From: Candidatus Binatia bacterium
GTDB lineage: Bacteria > Desulfobacterota > Binatia > UBA12015
Length of the DNA: 64,000 bases
Assembly: GCA_029243485.1 (NCBI GenBank)
Contig: JAQWRY010000003.1
Span: 248,001 to 312,000, forward strand
Reading direction: 5' to 3'
Numbering within the stretch: position 1 is the stretch's first letter; each line of letters opens with the position of its first letter. This document shows positions 56,371 to 64,000 of this stretch, piece by piece. The notes below the pieces were generated by a model, which ran no database searches, was not told where the DNA came from, and saw only the letters and a program-made list of their open reading frames with translations. A program made the position numbers and the translations under genes.

Positions 56371-56756
56371 TGTCCGCTGCGGTCGATCTCTTTCGTCGCT
56401 TCTGCGCGGAGTGGCCCGGCTTGCCGCCGCAGGGAATCGCTGGGTTCTTCGCCGCCGACTTCCTCTATCGACACGACTCGATGGAGCGCCCCCTGGCCGG
56501 CGCGCTGGCCATCTCCGGTGCCGTCGAGATCTTCCGGGCGCGTTTCGAGCAGATCGAGTCCGAGGTGTTGCGGATCGCAGAGGACGACGGCGTCGTCCTC
56601 TCCGAGCGCGAGGACAGGCTTTGGCTGCCGGGTGGTCGGATCGTACAGTTCAGGGCCATGGCGACGGTGGAGGTCCGCGACGGGAAGATCTCGCTGTGGA
56701 CCGACTACTTCGATCTCGTCGCTCTCGCGCGCCAGGTCGACCTCACCGAGGGGTAG
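56370..56756 (+). CDS. Limonene-epoxide hydrolase/SnoaL-like protein
   Basis: A 128-aa cone-shaped alpha+beta protein close to the LEH family: YRHDSMERPLAGALAI in the N-terminal half, DRLWLPGG, and a C-terminal GKISLWTDYFDL with the conserved Asp pair. The LEH Asn near the Tyr is replaced by His, so epoxide hydrolase activity cannot be assumed. Start overlaps the CaiB stop by one base (TGATG). Confidence 0.82.
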   Translation: MSAAVDLFRRFCAEWPGLPPQGIAGFFAADFLYRHDSMERPLAGALAISGAVEIFRARFEQIESEVLRIAEDDGVVLSEREDRLWLPGGRIVQFRAMATVEVRDGKISLWTDYFDLVALARQVDLTEG

Positions 56757-56855
56757 CCCGACCCTTGACGGTCGGGGGAGCCCTAGTGTTCCCTACGGGC
56801 AACGTGCCGCACGTGCGGCGATGGACCGGCCCGGGCCGGCTGGAGAGAGAGTCGC

Positions 56856-57785
56856 ATGTCCCTTCCTGAGTGGTTTCACGAATTGGCGAAAGAGGTTTCG
56901 AATCGGGGTCGGTGGGGCGACGACGACGAGATCGGTACGATGAATCTGATCACCCCGGACGTGACGCTCCGCGGGCTCGGTTGTGCGAAGATGGGACGTT
57001 CCTTCTCCTTGTCGCTTCCGTTGCATCACGATGGCCCGCAGACCGGCCGGATCCCGAATCGGATCAACCCGATCCACACGATGATCGGCATCAACACCCC
57101 CTTCATGGGTGACCCGCAGAAGACGTGTCTCAGCGACGACATCGTCGTGATGGGTACGCAATCGGCCACGCACTGGGACGGCTTGGCCCACGCGAGCTAC
57201 GAGGGGCGAATTTACAACGGATACCCGGCCGCCACAGTGATCGCGGAGGCCGGCGCCACGAAGTGCGGCATCGAGAAGGTCAAGACGATCGTCACGCGCG
57301 GCCTGCTGCTGGACATCGCTGCGGTCAAAGGCGTGCGCCGCCTGGAAGCGGGCTACGCGATCGTTCCGGAGGATCTCGACGCGGCGCTCTCGAAGGCGGG
57401 GCTGACCCCGCAGCCCGGAGACATCATCCTCGTGCGCACGGGCCAGCAGGAGCATCTGTTCGCCGGAGACAAGGACGCCTACCGTCTTCCGGCGCCGGGT
57501 CTCTCGTACAAGTCCGTGAAGTGGTTTCGTGACCACGATACGGCCGCAGTCGCGACGGACACGTTTTCGTTCGAGGTCTGGCCGGGCGAGGACGAGGCTG
57601 TTCTTCTTCCGGTCCATCTTCTGCACCTCGTCGAGATGGGCATGATGCAGGGCCAGCACTGGTTCCTCGACGATCTCGCCGAGGATTGCGCGAAGGACGG
57701 TGTCTACGAGTTCCTGCTGCACGCATCGCCGGAGCCGATTGTCGGCGGAACCGGTAGCCCCGTGAATCCGGTCGCGACGAAGTAG
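56856..57785 (+). CDS. Cyclase family (kynurenine formamidase-like) hydrolase
   Basis: A 309-aa PF04199 protein. The metal-binding HxGTHxDxPxH motif appears as THWDGLAH (His106, Asp108, His112). Segments MNLITPDVTLRGL and YAIVPEDLDAAL fit the larger cyclase-like branch common in CoA-ester catabolic clusters. It is a metal-dependent amide or lactone hydrolase by family; substrate unknown. ATG 56856 follows GGAGAGAG. Confidence 0.9.
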   Translation: MSLPEWFHELAKEVSNRGRWGDDDEIGTMNLITPDVTLRGLGCAKMGRSFSLSLPLHHDGPQTGRIPNRINPIHTMIGINTPFMGDPQKTCLSDDIVVMGTQSATHWDGLAHASYEGRIYNGYPAATVIAEAGATKCGIEKVKTIVTRGLLLDIAAVKGVRRLEAGYAIVPEDLDAALSKAGLTPQPGDIILVRTGQQEHLFAGDKDAYRLPAPGLSYKSVKWFRDHDTAAVATDTFSFEVWPGEDEAVLLPVHLLHLVEMGMMQGQHWFLDDLAEDCAKDGVYEFLLHASPEPIVGGTGSPVNPVATK

Positions 57786-57809
57786 GGTCGGGCGCACCCT
57801 GGAGCCGCG

Positions 57810-58973
57810 ATGGACTTCGCCTTCACCCAGGAAGAGGAGCGCTTTCGGGCCGAGTTGCGCGCGTTCCTCGCGAAGACGGTCCCGGGCGAAGAGCCTCCCG
57901 AGGGCTTCGCGGTGGAGTTCGAGTTCATGCGCGAGTTCCAGCGCGCGATGCATCGCGGTGGCTGGGTTGGCATCCATTGGCCGGCGGCGTTCGGCGGTCG
58001 CGATGCCACACCGATGGAGCAGGCTATCTTCGCAGAGGAGATGGGACGGGCGCGCGCGCCACAGCTCGTCAATCGCGTGGGGATCAACAACGTCGGGCCG
58101 ACGCTGATCCACTTCGGCACCGATACGCAGAAGGAACGCTATCTCCCGGGAATCCTCTCGGCCGAGGAAGTCTGGTGCCAGCTGTACTCGGAGCCGGATG
58201 CCGGATCGGACCTCGCGTCCCTGCGCACGCGCGCCGAACTCGACGGTGACGATTACGTCGTGACCGGCCAGAAGGTCTGGACCAGCTATGCGGTCCAGGC
58301 GCGGTGGGCGATCCTGCTAGCTCGCACCGATCCGAACGCGAAGAAGCATCGCGGGATCTCGTATCTGATCGTGGACATGGAGGCCGATGGGATCGAGATC
58401 CGGCCGTTGCGTCAGCTCACCGGCGCGTCCGAGTTCAACGAGGTCTTCCTCGAGGGCGTCCGGGTGCCGCGCGAGAACTTGATCGGGGCCGAGAACGAGG
58501 GTTGGCAGATCGCCCAGGTGACTCTCGCCCACGAGCGTGGCGCGAACTACGCCATCAAGGAGCAGACGCTTGCCCGCATCGCGCTGGACGAACTCCTGGC
58601 CGAGGCTTCCGCTTCGGGCGCCGCGGCTGACCCGACCTTTCGCCAAGAGCTCGCACGGCTGCACATCGAGACCGAGATCATGCGGTTCATGAATCTCCAG
58701 ATGTTGAGCAAGGTCGGGCGGGGCGTCACCCCCGGGCTCGAGACCTCACTCGTCAAGCAATTCTGGTCCGACCTCAGTCAGGCCATCGGAACGGCGTCCG
58801 TGCATGCGCTGGGTCCACATGGCATCCTTCTACGCGGCTCGCGCCATGTGCGCGGCGCCGGCCGATTCGCGCAGCGCATGTTGTTTTCCCGCGCTTCTAC
58901 GATCGCCGGCGGAACCGCCGAGGTCCAACGGAACATCATCGCTCAGCGTTTGCTCGGTCTTCCAAGAAGCTGA
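57810..58973 (+). CDS. Acyl-CoA dehydrogenase
   Basis: A 387-aa flavoenzyme. FTQEEERFRAELRAFL opens the helical domain; CQLYSEPDAGSDLASL and VTGQKVWTSYA form the FAD-binding middle; GGTAEVQRNIIAQRLLGLP ends it. The size fits a standard medium-chain type enzyme, not methylsuccinyl-CoA dehydrogenase (~550 aa). It is 24 bases after the cyclase-family gene and 27 before the MaoC gene. Confidence 0.94.
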   Translation: MDFAFTQEEERFRAELRAFLAKTVPGEEPPEGFAVEFEFMREFQRAMHRGGWVGIHWPAAFGGRDATPMEQAIFAEEMGRARAPQLVNRVGINNVGPTLIHFGTDTQKERYLPGILSAEEVWCQLYSEPDAGSDLASLRTRAELDGDDYVVTGQKVWTSYAVQARWAILLARTDPNAKKHRGISYLIVDMEADGIEIRPLRQLTGASEFNEVFLEGVRVPRENLIGAENEGWQIAQVTLAHERGANYAIKEQTLARIALDELLAEASASGAAADPTFRQELARLHIETEIMRFMNLQMLSKVGRGVTPGLETSLVKQFWSDLSQAIGTASVHALGPHGILLRGSRHVRGAGRFAQRMLFSRASTIAGGTAEVQRNIIAQRLLGLPRS

Positions 58974-59000
58974 CCGGCACAATCACGGAGAACCATCGCA

Positions 59001-60041
59001 ATGAGTCAAGAGAAGGGAGGCCTCGGAAACTTCTTCGAGGATTTCGAGATCGGCAAGGAGCTCGTCTGTGCCACGCCGCGCGTGGTGACGTCGGCCGAGA
59101 CGGCCATGCACATCGCGACCACCAACGATCGCAGCCCGCGGTTCTGCAACGCCGAGGGGCGCGTGAACCCGGTGATCGTCTTTCACGTGGTGCTCGGTCA
59201 GACCGTGCGGCTCGTTTCCCTCAACTCGCCGGCGAACCTGGGCTACGCCGGGATGATGTGGAAGACCCCTGTCTTTCACGGCGATGAGATCTCCACCCGC
59301 ATCAAGATCCTCGGGTTGAAGGAGAATTCCAACGGCAAGACCGGCATCGCGTACGTCGAGACGACCGGGCGCAACCAACGCGACGAGATCGTGCTGCAAT
59401 ACACGCGTTGGGTCATGGTCCGGAAGCGCGACGTGAACACGCCGACGGCGTATCTCGATGTACCGATCGTTCCCGAGCTCCCCAAGCAGGTTGAAGTCGC
59501 ACAGCTCCCGCAGTGGAGTGGCGCGCTCACCACGACCGATCAGACCGGCGGGAAGTTCTTCTTCGAGGACTACGACGTCGGCGAGCGCATCTATCACTTC
59601 GACGGGATGACCGTGAACAACGCGGATCACATGACGTACACCCGCCTGTGGCAGAACACCGCGAAGGTCCACTTCGATCACCTTCTCACCGACGGGAAAC
59701 CCCTCGTGTACGGTGGCTTTCCGCTCGCGACCTCCTACGCGATCGCGTTCAACGGCCTGGAGAATCGCTCGGGCATCGTCGCGATGAACAGCGGTGCGCA
59801 CGCGAATCCGACGTACGCGGGCACCACGCTCTACGCGTACACGGATGTCCTCGAGACCCACGATCTGGGTGGCTCCGTAGGGGCTCTGCGCCTTCGTCTG
59901 GTGGGGGTCAAAGACGGAAACCCTGCGGACGAGCCGGATTTCGAACGCCGGGTCACCGACGACAAGGGCAAGGAGCGCTACAATGCGCGCGTCGTGCTCG
60001 ATCTCGACTACTGGGAACTGATGCCGAAGGCGAAGGCCTAG
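59001..60041 (+). CDS. MaoC-type double-hotdog hydratase, mesaconyl-CoA hydratase-like
   Basis: A 346-aa protein made of two hotdog domains. GNFFEDFEIGKELVCATPR and the central KENSNGKTGIAYVETTGRNQR are close to remembered mesaconyl-CoA hydratase (Mch) sequences of the ethylmalonyl-CoA and 3-hydroxypropionate pathways, as are DGMTVNNADHMTYTRLWQNT, AKVHFD, VYGG and LDLDYWELMPKA. It would hydrate a branched C5 unsaturated CoA ester. It is the last gene of the catabolic cluster. Confidence 0.82.
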   Translation: MSQEKGGLGNFFEDFEIGKELVCATPRVVTSAETAMHIATTNDRSPRFCNAEGRVNPVIVFHVVLGQTVRLVSLNSPANLGYAGMMWKTPVFHGDEISTRIKILGLKENSNGKTGIAYVETTGRNQRDEIVLQYTRWVMVRKRDVNTPTAYLDVPIVPELPKQVEVAQLPQWSGALTTTDQTGGKFFFEDYDVGERIYHFDGMTVNNADHMTYTRLWQNTAKVHFDHLLTDGKPLVYGGFPLATSYAIAFNGLENRSGIVAMNSGAHANPTYAGTTLYAYTDVLETHDLGGSVGALRLRLVGVKDGNPADEPDFERRVTDDKGKERYNARVVLDLDYWELMPKAKA

Positions 60042-60062
60042 GAGCTTGGCCCGAGGTGGGTC

Positions 60063-60284
60063 CTACGGAGCGTTTTGCGGTCCACCGTTCTGGGAGTCCC
60101 AATCGTACGTCTGTGTTCCGCTCGCATGCGTGGAGGCGGGGGTGAACGATGTTCCGGCCGGCATCACCGTGATCGTGACTCCCGGTGATTGCCGCAAGCC
60201 GTTCAGCGCGGAGAGGTTCGCAGTGTAAACCGCGCGCTCGGCGAAGTAGGCCTCCCGAGAGGAGGCGAGGTCGCGCTTGTGGGA
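60063..60284 (-). pseudogene. Truncated pilin C-terminal cassette (silent or decayed pilin)
   Basis: Between in-frame TGA (60285-60287) and TAG (60063-60065) the minus strand encodes 73 codons whose product aligns without gaps to the end of PilA (35158-35517). By hand 39 of 71 residues are identical, including EAYFA, QSPGV, PAG and the terminal TYDW/NGG/QNAP. Both end exactly at the same residue. There is no start codon, leader, or N-terminal helix, and none is found upstream before the adjacent gene. It therefore cannot make a pilin itself. It sits between the MaoC gene and a DUF2939-like gene. Confidence 0.85.
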
Positions 60285-60321
60285 TCAGACTCGCAACCCC
60301 GGTGACGCGTTGCGGCCATGG

Positions 60322-60343
60322 AGCGTCGACGGTTCGACGCTCG
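60322..60343. terminator. Hairpin after the DUF2939-like gene
   Basis: GAGCGTCGA (60322-60330 region) and TCGACGCTC (ending 60343) pair perfectly over 9 bp around CGGT. It lies just past the minus-strand stop at 60348 and separates that gene from the pilin cassette. No T-run. Confidence 0.45.
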
Positions 60344-60347
60344 AGAC

Positions 60348-60854
60348 TCAGACCCGATCGCCGCGTTCCTCGATTCGCAGCAGCGCGCCGATGGGGCTCA
60401 CGCCCACGACCTTCCAGGCGAGATCGTTGCGCTGTTCGAGGATCAGGTCGATCCTTCGGTCGCCGGCCTGGAGCGTGATCGTGGCTTTGTCGTCGTCCCT
60501 TCGCATGCTCCACCAGGCCTCGAGGAAGTCCGACGCCGTGACCTCGAGCGGGTGGTCGGGGTCGTCGAAGACGGTCCGCACGCGTTCGCCGGACAGGAAG
60601 GCCAGCGCGAGGCGGCCCAGGTCGACGTCTTGATCGCTCCCCTTGGGGTCGTTCTGGAGGTCGTGGACGGCCCGGAAGGTGATCGCTGGGACGTCCACCA
60701 TATGCGTGAGCTCGCCTACGTCGCCGCGGTCGAGCGCCAGGGTGAGCCGCCACAGGGCCCAGGTCGGCGTGGTGGGGACGAGGGAGAGGCCCAGTCCCAG
60801 GCCGAGGGCCACGGAGGCCCCCAGGGCAATCCCGACGATGAATCCCCGCTGCAT
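60348..60854 (-). CDS. DUF2939-like membrane-anchored protein
   Basis: A 168-aa protein with one N-terminal membrane segment (residues 5-27) and an outer domain opening TPTWALWRLTLALDRGDVGELTHMVD, the DUF2939 pattern of a short helix followed by the VD-containing strand. The remainder ends in an antiparallel sheet (ATITLQAGDRRIDLILEQ, LAWKVVGVSPIG). No catalytic motif is visible; function unknown. Confidence 0.75.
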   Translation of the reverse strand: MQRGFIVGIALGASVALGLGLGLSLVPTTPTWALWRLTLALDRGDVGELTHMVDVPAITFRAVHDLQNDPKGSDQDVDLGRLALAFLSGERVRTVFDDPDHPLEVTASDFLEAWWSMRRDDDKATITLQAGDRRIDLILEQRNDLAWKVVGVSPIGALLRIEERGDRV

Positions 60855-60943
60855 GTCGGGTCTTATCGTCGATCCTGGGGGAGACTTCCACCAGCGTGGG
60901 GTGTAGATTGCGCGCGGGCGAGCTGGTTCCCTATGCTGGTCGG

Positions 60944-61801
60944 GTGCGAATCGATCAGATTCTTAAAGCCGGGGGCCCCGTCTTCTCCTTCGAATTCTTC
61001 CCGCCGAAGACGGAGAAGGGCAGCGAGAATTTGCTGCGAACCATCGAGGAGCTCAAGGCGCTCGATCCGTCATTCGTCTCGGTGACCTACGGTGCCATGG
61101 GTTCGAATCGCGGCCAGGTGATCGAGCTCGTCGAAAAGATCAAGAACGGGCTGGGCGTCGAGGCGATGGCCCACCTGAGTTGTACCGGGCACACGAGTGC
61201 CGAGCTCGAGGGGGTTCTGGACCAGCTCGCAGGGGCCGGAATCGAGAACGTCCTCGCGCTGCGGGGGGATCCTCCGAAGGGCGAGCAGTTTGCCGCGGTA
61301 GAAGGCGGCTTCGGCTACGCCTCGGATCTGGCTGCGATGATCAAGGCGCGCGGCTCGTTCTGCATCGGAGGGGCGGCGTACCCGGAGACGCACCCGGATG
61401 CGCCGGACGCCGAGACGGACCTCAGGCACCTGGTGACCAAGGTGAAGGCGGGGGCCGACTTTCTCATCACCCAGCTCTTCTTCTCGAACCCGGACTACTT
61501 CGCGTTCGTGGAGGGCGCTCGTGCGCAGGGCATCACCGTGCCGATTGTGCCGGGGATCATGCCGATCACGGATGTCGGCCAGGCGAAGCGGATTACGGCG
61601 ATGTGCGGCGCGACGATCCCGCCGGACCTGCTCGCGGCACTCGAGAGCGCCGACGGAGACAGCGAGAAGGTGCTCCAGGTGAGCGTCGACCACGCAGTTG
61701 CCCAGTGTCGCGACCTACTTTCGCGCGGAGCGCCCGGCGTTCACTTCTACACGATCAACCGAAGCCCGGCGACGCAGCGCATTCTCACCGAGTTGCGCTG
61801 A
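60944..61801 (+). CDS. metF: Methylenetetrahydrofolate reductase
   Basis: A 285-aa FAD-dependent TIM barrel enzyme supplying methyl-THF for methionine synthesis. FSFEFFPPKTEKG, FVSVTYGAMGS, HLSCTGHT and LALRGDPPKG are the diagnostic blocks, with GADFLITQLFF and PIVPGIMPI later. GTG 60944 is used because it precedes the family start directly; the frame is open further upstream. In VTYGAMGSNR the common GAGGST is altered but the loop is intact. Confidence 0.95.
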   Translation: MRIDQILKAGGPVFSFEFFPPKTEKGSENLLRTIEELKALDPSFVSVTYGAMGSNRGQVIELVEKIKNGLGVEAMAHLSCTGHTSAELEGVLDQLAGAGIENVLALRGDPPKGEQFAAVEGGFGYASDLAAMIKARGSFCIGGAAYPETHPDAPDAETDLRHLVTKVKAGADFLITQLFFSNPDYFAFVEGARAQGITVPIVPGIMPITDVGQAKRITAMCGATIPPDLLAALESADGDSEKVLQVSVDHAVAQCRDLLSRGAPGVHFYTINRSPATQRILTELR

Positions 61802-61897
61802 GCGCTCTCTATAGCGCCTGCATACTCGCGTGCGATTGGGTCGACAGGGGCGAACTCTGGGCTCATCCCGAGGTTCCGAGCTGCCGATCCCTAGAGT

Positions 61898-62488
61898 ATG
61901 CGGATCGTGATCGGAGCTCTGGCCCTCTATCTCGCAAGCTGTACCCCCGCGGGTCCGGGTGTGGACCCCACGGAACCCGAAGGCCTGGCTGCCGCGGTGG
62001 GCGTGATCTGGGCGAGTCCAGCGACGGATCTCGAAGTGAAAGAGGTCGGCGCGGAGCCCAGCGACGTGGATGCGGGCACCCAGTTCGCGAGCCCGATCGA
62101 TCCCCTTCCGACTGATGGGATCGAAACGGCCGAGGGGCGCTCGCACATGGGTGATCTCTACGCCCGCGCGGGCCTGATCCCCGAGGCGATCTTCGAGTAC
62201 CAGCAGTCGATTGAGATCGATCCGTCGAACGCGGTTCGGCACTTCAAGCTGGGACTCGCGTATCAGTCGGTCCGGCAGTTCGGCGAGGCCCTCACCTCCT
62301 ACGAGGAGGCGGCCCGGCTGGAGCCGGATTCGGCCTGGGCCCATGCGGCCGTTGCCATCGTGCACGCGAAGATGGGCCATCAGGAGAAGGCCTTCGACGC
62401 CTACCAGACGGTGAAGAATCTCGACGACGAGATGGCCCACGGGCTCCTGGAAGTCATCACGCAGTACGGCACGTTCCACCAGGTCTAG
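61898..62488 (+). CDS. TPR-containing lipoprotein
   Basis: A 196-aa lipoprotein with lipobox LASC at residue ~15. After a 60-residue linker come about three TPRs (HMGDLYARAGLIPEAIFEYQ, HFKLGLAYQSVRQFGEALTSY, HAAVAIVHAKMGHQEKAF), so it should act in the periplasm or at the outer membrane as a protein-contact scaffold. It is similar in style to pilotin-like PilF/Tgl proteins, which are TPR lipoproteins, but has too few repeats to assign. Confidence 0.82.
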   Translation: MRIVIGALALYLASCTPAGPGVDPTEPEGLAAAVGVIWASPATDLEVKEVGAEPSDVDAGTQFASPIDPLPTDGIETAEGRSHMGDLYARAGLIPEAIFEYQQSIEIDPSNAVRHFKLGLAYQSVRQFGEALTSYEEAARLEPDSAWAHAAVAIVHAKMGHQEKAFDAYQTVKNLDDEMAHGLLEVITQYGTFHQV

Positions 62489-62512
62489 ACGTGGACCTCG
62501 CGTCGTAGGGTG

Positions 62513-64000
62513 CTACCCGACTGTGAGGTGGTAGTTCCCCAGCGTGTCGAGTCGGGCCTTCTGGTTGGGGTAGATCACCACCGTGGTGAGCGGCTCCTCG
62601 ATGATCGCGGGGCCGGTGACGGTCTGGCGAGCCCGCAATTTGCTCCCGTCGTAGACCGGGGTCTGGTGCCACTTGCCGTCGAAGTACGCCCGCCGTCGCC
62701 CCTTCTGCGCCGTCGACACGGGTCGGGAAGACGGGCGGATGTGCGGCATCTCGGGTTTGAGGGTGATCGCCGTCGCTTGGAGGCCGACCGCGCGAAGGAT
62801 CGGCGTCTGGTCGCGGGACGCGTACGTGTGGAGTTCCTCGTGGGCGCGGTGGAACGCTTCGATCATTCCGTCGCGGCTATGTCGCGTGAAGGCGCCGCCT
62901 CCGGTCAGGGGCAGGGGCATGTCGAACGTCTGGCCCGGGTAACAGAGGTAGGCGATTCGTTGGTACTGAATCTCCTTCGCCTTGAAGCCGGCCCGCGCGA
63001 GTGACTTCGTCGCGGCCTTCGACATATCTGCGTAGAGCTTCGTTACTCGGCTGAGATCGATGTCGCCGGCGGGCGTGATGTACGACCGTAATTCGTAGAC
63101 GGTGGGATCGGTCATCAGAAGGCCGAGCGCCGAGAACGTAGGCGCGCTCTTTGGGATGATGACCGACTTGATGCCGAGCTCCGCGGCCTGCATGCCGGCG
63201 TGAACGGCTCCGTTGCCGCCGAAGGCGACCAGCGGCAGGTCGCGCGGGTCGACGCCGCGCAGCGCCGAGACGCGGCGAATGGCGTTGGCCATGCTGGCGT
63301 TCACCATTCGGAAGATGCCGAACGCCGCGTCTTCGATGGTGGCGAGGCCGAGCGGACGACGGATCTGCTTGTCGATGGCCTTCGTCACGCTGTCGAGATC
63401 GAGTTCGAGTTCGCCGCCGTAGAAATAGGCCGGGTCGAGATAGCCGAGGGCGAGGTTGGCGTCCGTCACCGTCGGTTGCGTGCCGCCCCGGCCGTAACAG
63501 ATCGGTCCGGGCTGAGCGCCGGCGCTCTGCGGCCCGACGTGCAGCGCTCCTTCGACGACGCTCGCGATCGAGCCACCGCCCGCGCCGACGGATCGGACGT
63601 CGACCATCGGCAGTCCGATCAAATAACGATGATGCCAGTTCCACGACGACGAGACCTCGGGTTGGCCTCCGCGCACGAGGCAGACGTCGTAGCTCGTACC
63701 GCCCATGTCGACGGAGATGAAATCGTCGACCTTCGCGTCGGACGCGACCTTGCACGCGCCGATCACGCCGCCCGCCGGTCCCGAGCCGAGCACGGTCACG
63801 GCTTTGTCCGCGACATAGGCCGCGGTCATCAAGCCGCCGTTCGACTGGATCAGCAGTAGGTCCTTCGCGTACCCGTTCTCGCGGAGGTTCTGCTCGAGCT
63901 TGCCGAGGTACTTTTTGATCTTCGGTCCGACGAAGGCGTTGACCAACGTGGTCGACGTGCGTTCGAACTCGGGAGCGCGGGGCATCACCTCGCAGGAGAG
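62513..64000 (-). CDS. Hydantoinase/oxoprolinase A-type subunit (HyuA), 5' partial
   Basis: The last ~495 codons of a ~690-aa enzyme subunit; the frame continues past the right edge. LLIQSNGGLMTA, VLGSGPAGGVIGA, DFISVDMGGTSYDV and GAGGGSIA are the actin-like ATPase blocks of HyuA/acetone carboxylase-type proteins; IVEEPL-like IIEEPLTTVV and a final strand close the protein. These subunits use ATP to open 5-oxoproline, hydantoin or ketone substrates together with HyuB, which is not seen in the window. The GTG at 63988 is internal. Confidence 0.92.
   Translation of the reverse strand, partial: LSCEVMPRAPEFERTSTTLVNAFVGPKIKKYLGKLEQNLRENGYAKDLLLIQSNGGLMTAAYVADKAVTVLGSGPAGGVIGACKVASDAKVDDFISVDMGGTSYDVCLVRGGQPEVSSSWNWHHRYLIGLPMVDVRSVGAGGGSIASVVEGALHVGPQSAGAQPGPICYGRGGTQPTVTDANLALGYLDPAYFYGGELELDLDSVTKAIDKQIRRPLGLATIEDAAFGIFRMVNASMANAIRRVSALRGVDPRDLPLVAFGGNGAVHAGMQAAELGIKSVIIPKSAPTFSALGLLMTDPTVYELRSYITPAGDIDLSRVTKLYADMSKAATKSLARAGFKAKEIQYQRIAYLCYPGQTFDMPLPLTGGGAFTRHSRDGMIEAFHRAHEELHTYASRDQTPILRAVGLQATAITLKPEMPHIRPSSRPVSTAQKGRRRAYFDGKWHQTPVYDGSKLRARQTVTGPAIIEEPLTTVVIYPNQKARLDTLGNYHLTVG

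Noticed and set aside
60046-60228. Plus-strand 60-codon frame with VCVPLACVEAGV
   Set aside because: It is the antisense of the pilin C-terminal cassette, which explains the openness of the region.

Overview
The window is GC-rich, densely coding bacterial chromosome. The gene order pilB-pilT-pilC-regulator-pilA, the F420-type luciferase-like oxidoreductase, and the abundance of CaiB, MmgE/PrpD and acyl-CoA genes suggest an uncultured lineage near the old Deltaproteobacteria (Myxococcota, Desulfobacterota or Binatota-like). This is inferred from content and order; there is no rRNA, tRNA, CRISPR array or insertion sequence to anchor it.

Layout. 1-9.6 kb: a coiled-coil/receiver-like protein entering from the left edge, glycyl-tRNA synthetase, an LLM oxidoreductase, a hybrid histidine kinase with a translationally coupled response regulator, a phytanoyl-CoA dioxygenase-like enzyme, an alkyltransferase-like DNA repair protein (minus), an SDR, a DUF4198 protein and a small unknown. 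9.6-24.8 kb: a cyclase-homology/AAA/TPR giant and an acyltransferase (minus), pyruvate phosphate dikinase with a lysine-rich N-terminal tail, a membrane histidine kinase, a thioredoxin-fold protein, AroE, an ABC-class ATPase, enoyl-CoA hydratase, CaiB and a GIY-YIG nuclease. 24.8-28.1 kb: a gene-poor stretch with a decayed thioesterase, YihY, an Slp lipoprotein and a fragment of a 7TM sensor.

28.1-50.8 kb is the centre of interest, a type IV pilus island: pilB, pilT, pilC, a membrane-bound sigma-54 activator that looks like a PilS sensor half joined to a PilR output half, pilA, two GT-C-like membrane proteins plus a PAP2 enzyme (possible pilin glycosylation), prepilin peptidase, a first minor-pilin set (H/I/J/K-like), an SGNH hydrolase on the other strand, and a second minor-pilin set (FimT/PilV/PilW/PilX-like) ending in PilY1 and a small exported protein. 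Sigma-54 -24/-12 sequences lie in front of pilT, pilA and the second minor-pilin operon, which fits the fused activator controlling them.

50.8-64 kb: MBL hydrolase, dodecin and TPR protein (minus); a probable acyl-CoA catabolic island headed by an IclR regulator (MmgE/PrpD, CaiB, epoxide-hydrolase-like, cyclase family, acyl-CoA dehydrogenase, mesaconyl-CoA hydratase-like MaoC); then a 73-codon C-terminal piece of a pilin gene with no N-terminus (minus, 60063-60284), about 55% identical by hand alignment to the PilA encoded 25 kb away, a candidate silent pilin cassette. The window ends with a DUF2939-like protein, MetF, a TPR lipoprotein and a HyuA-type hydantoinase subunit running off the right edge.
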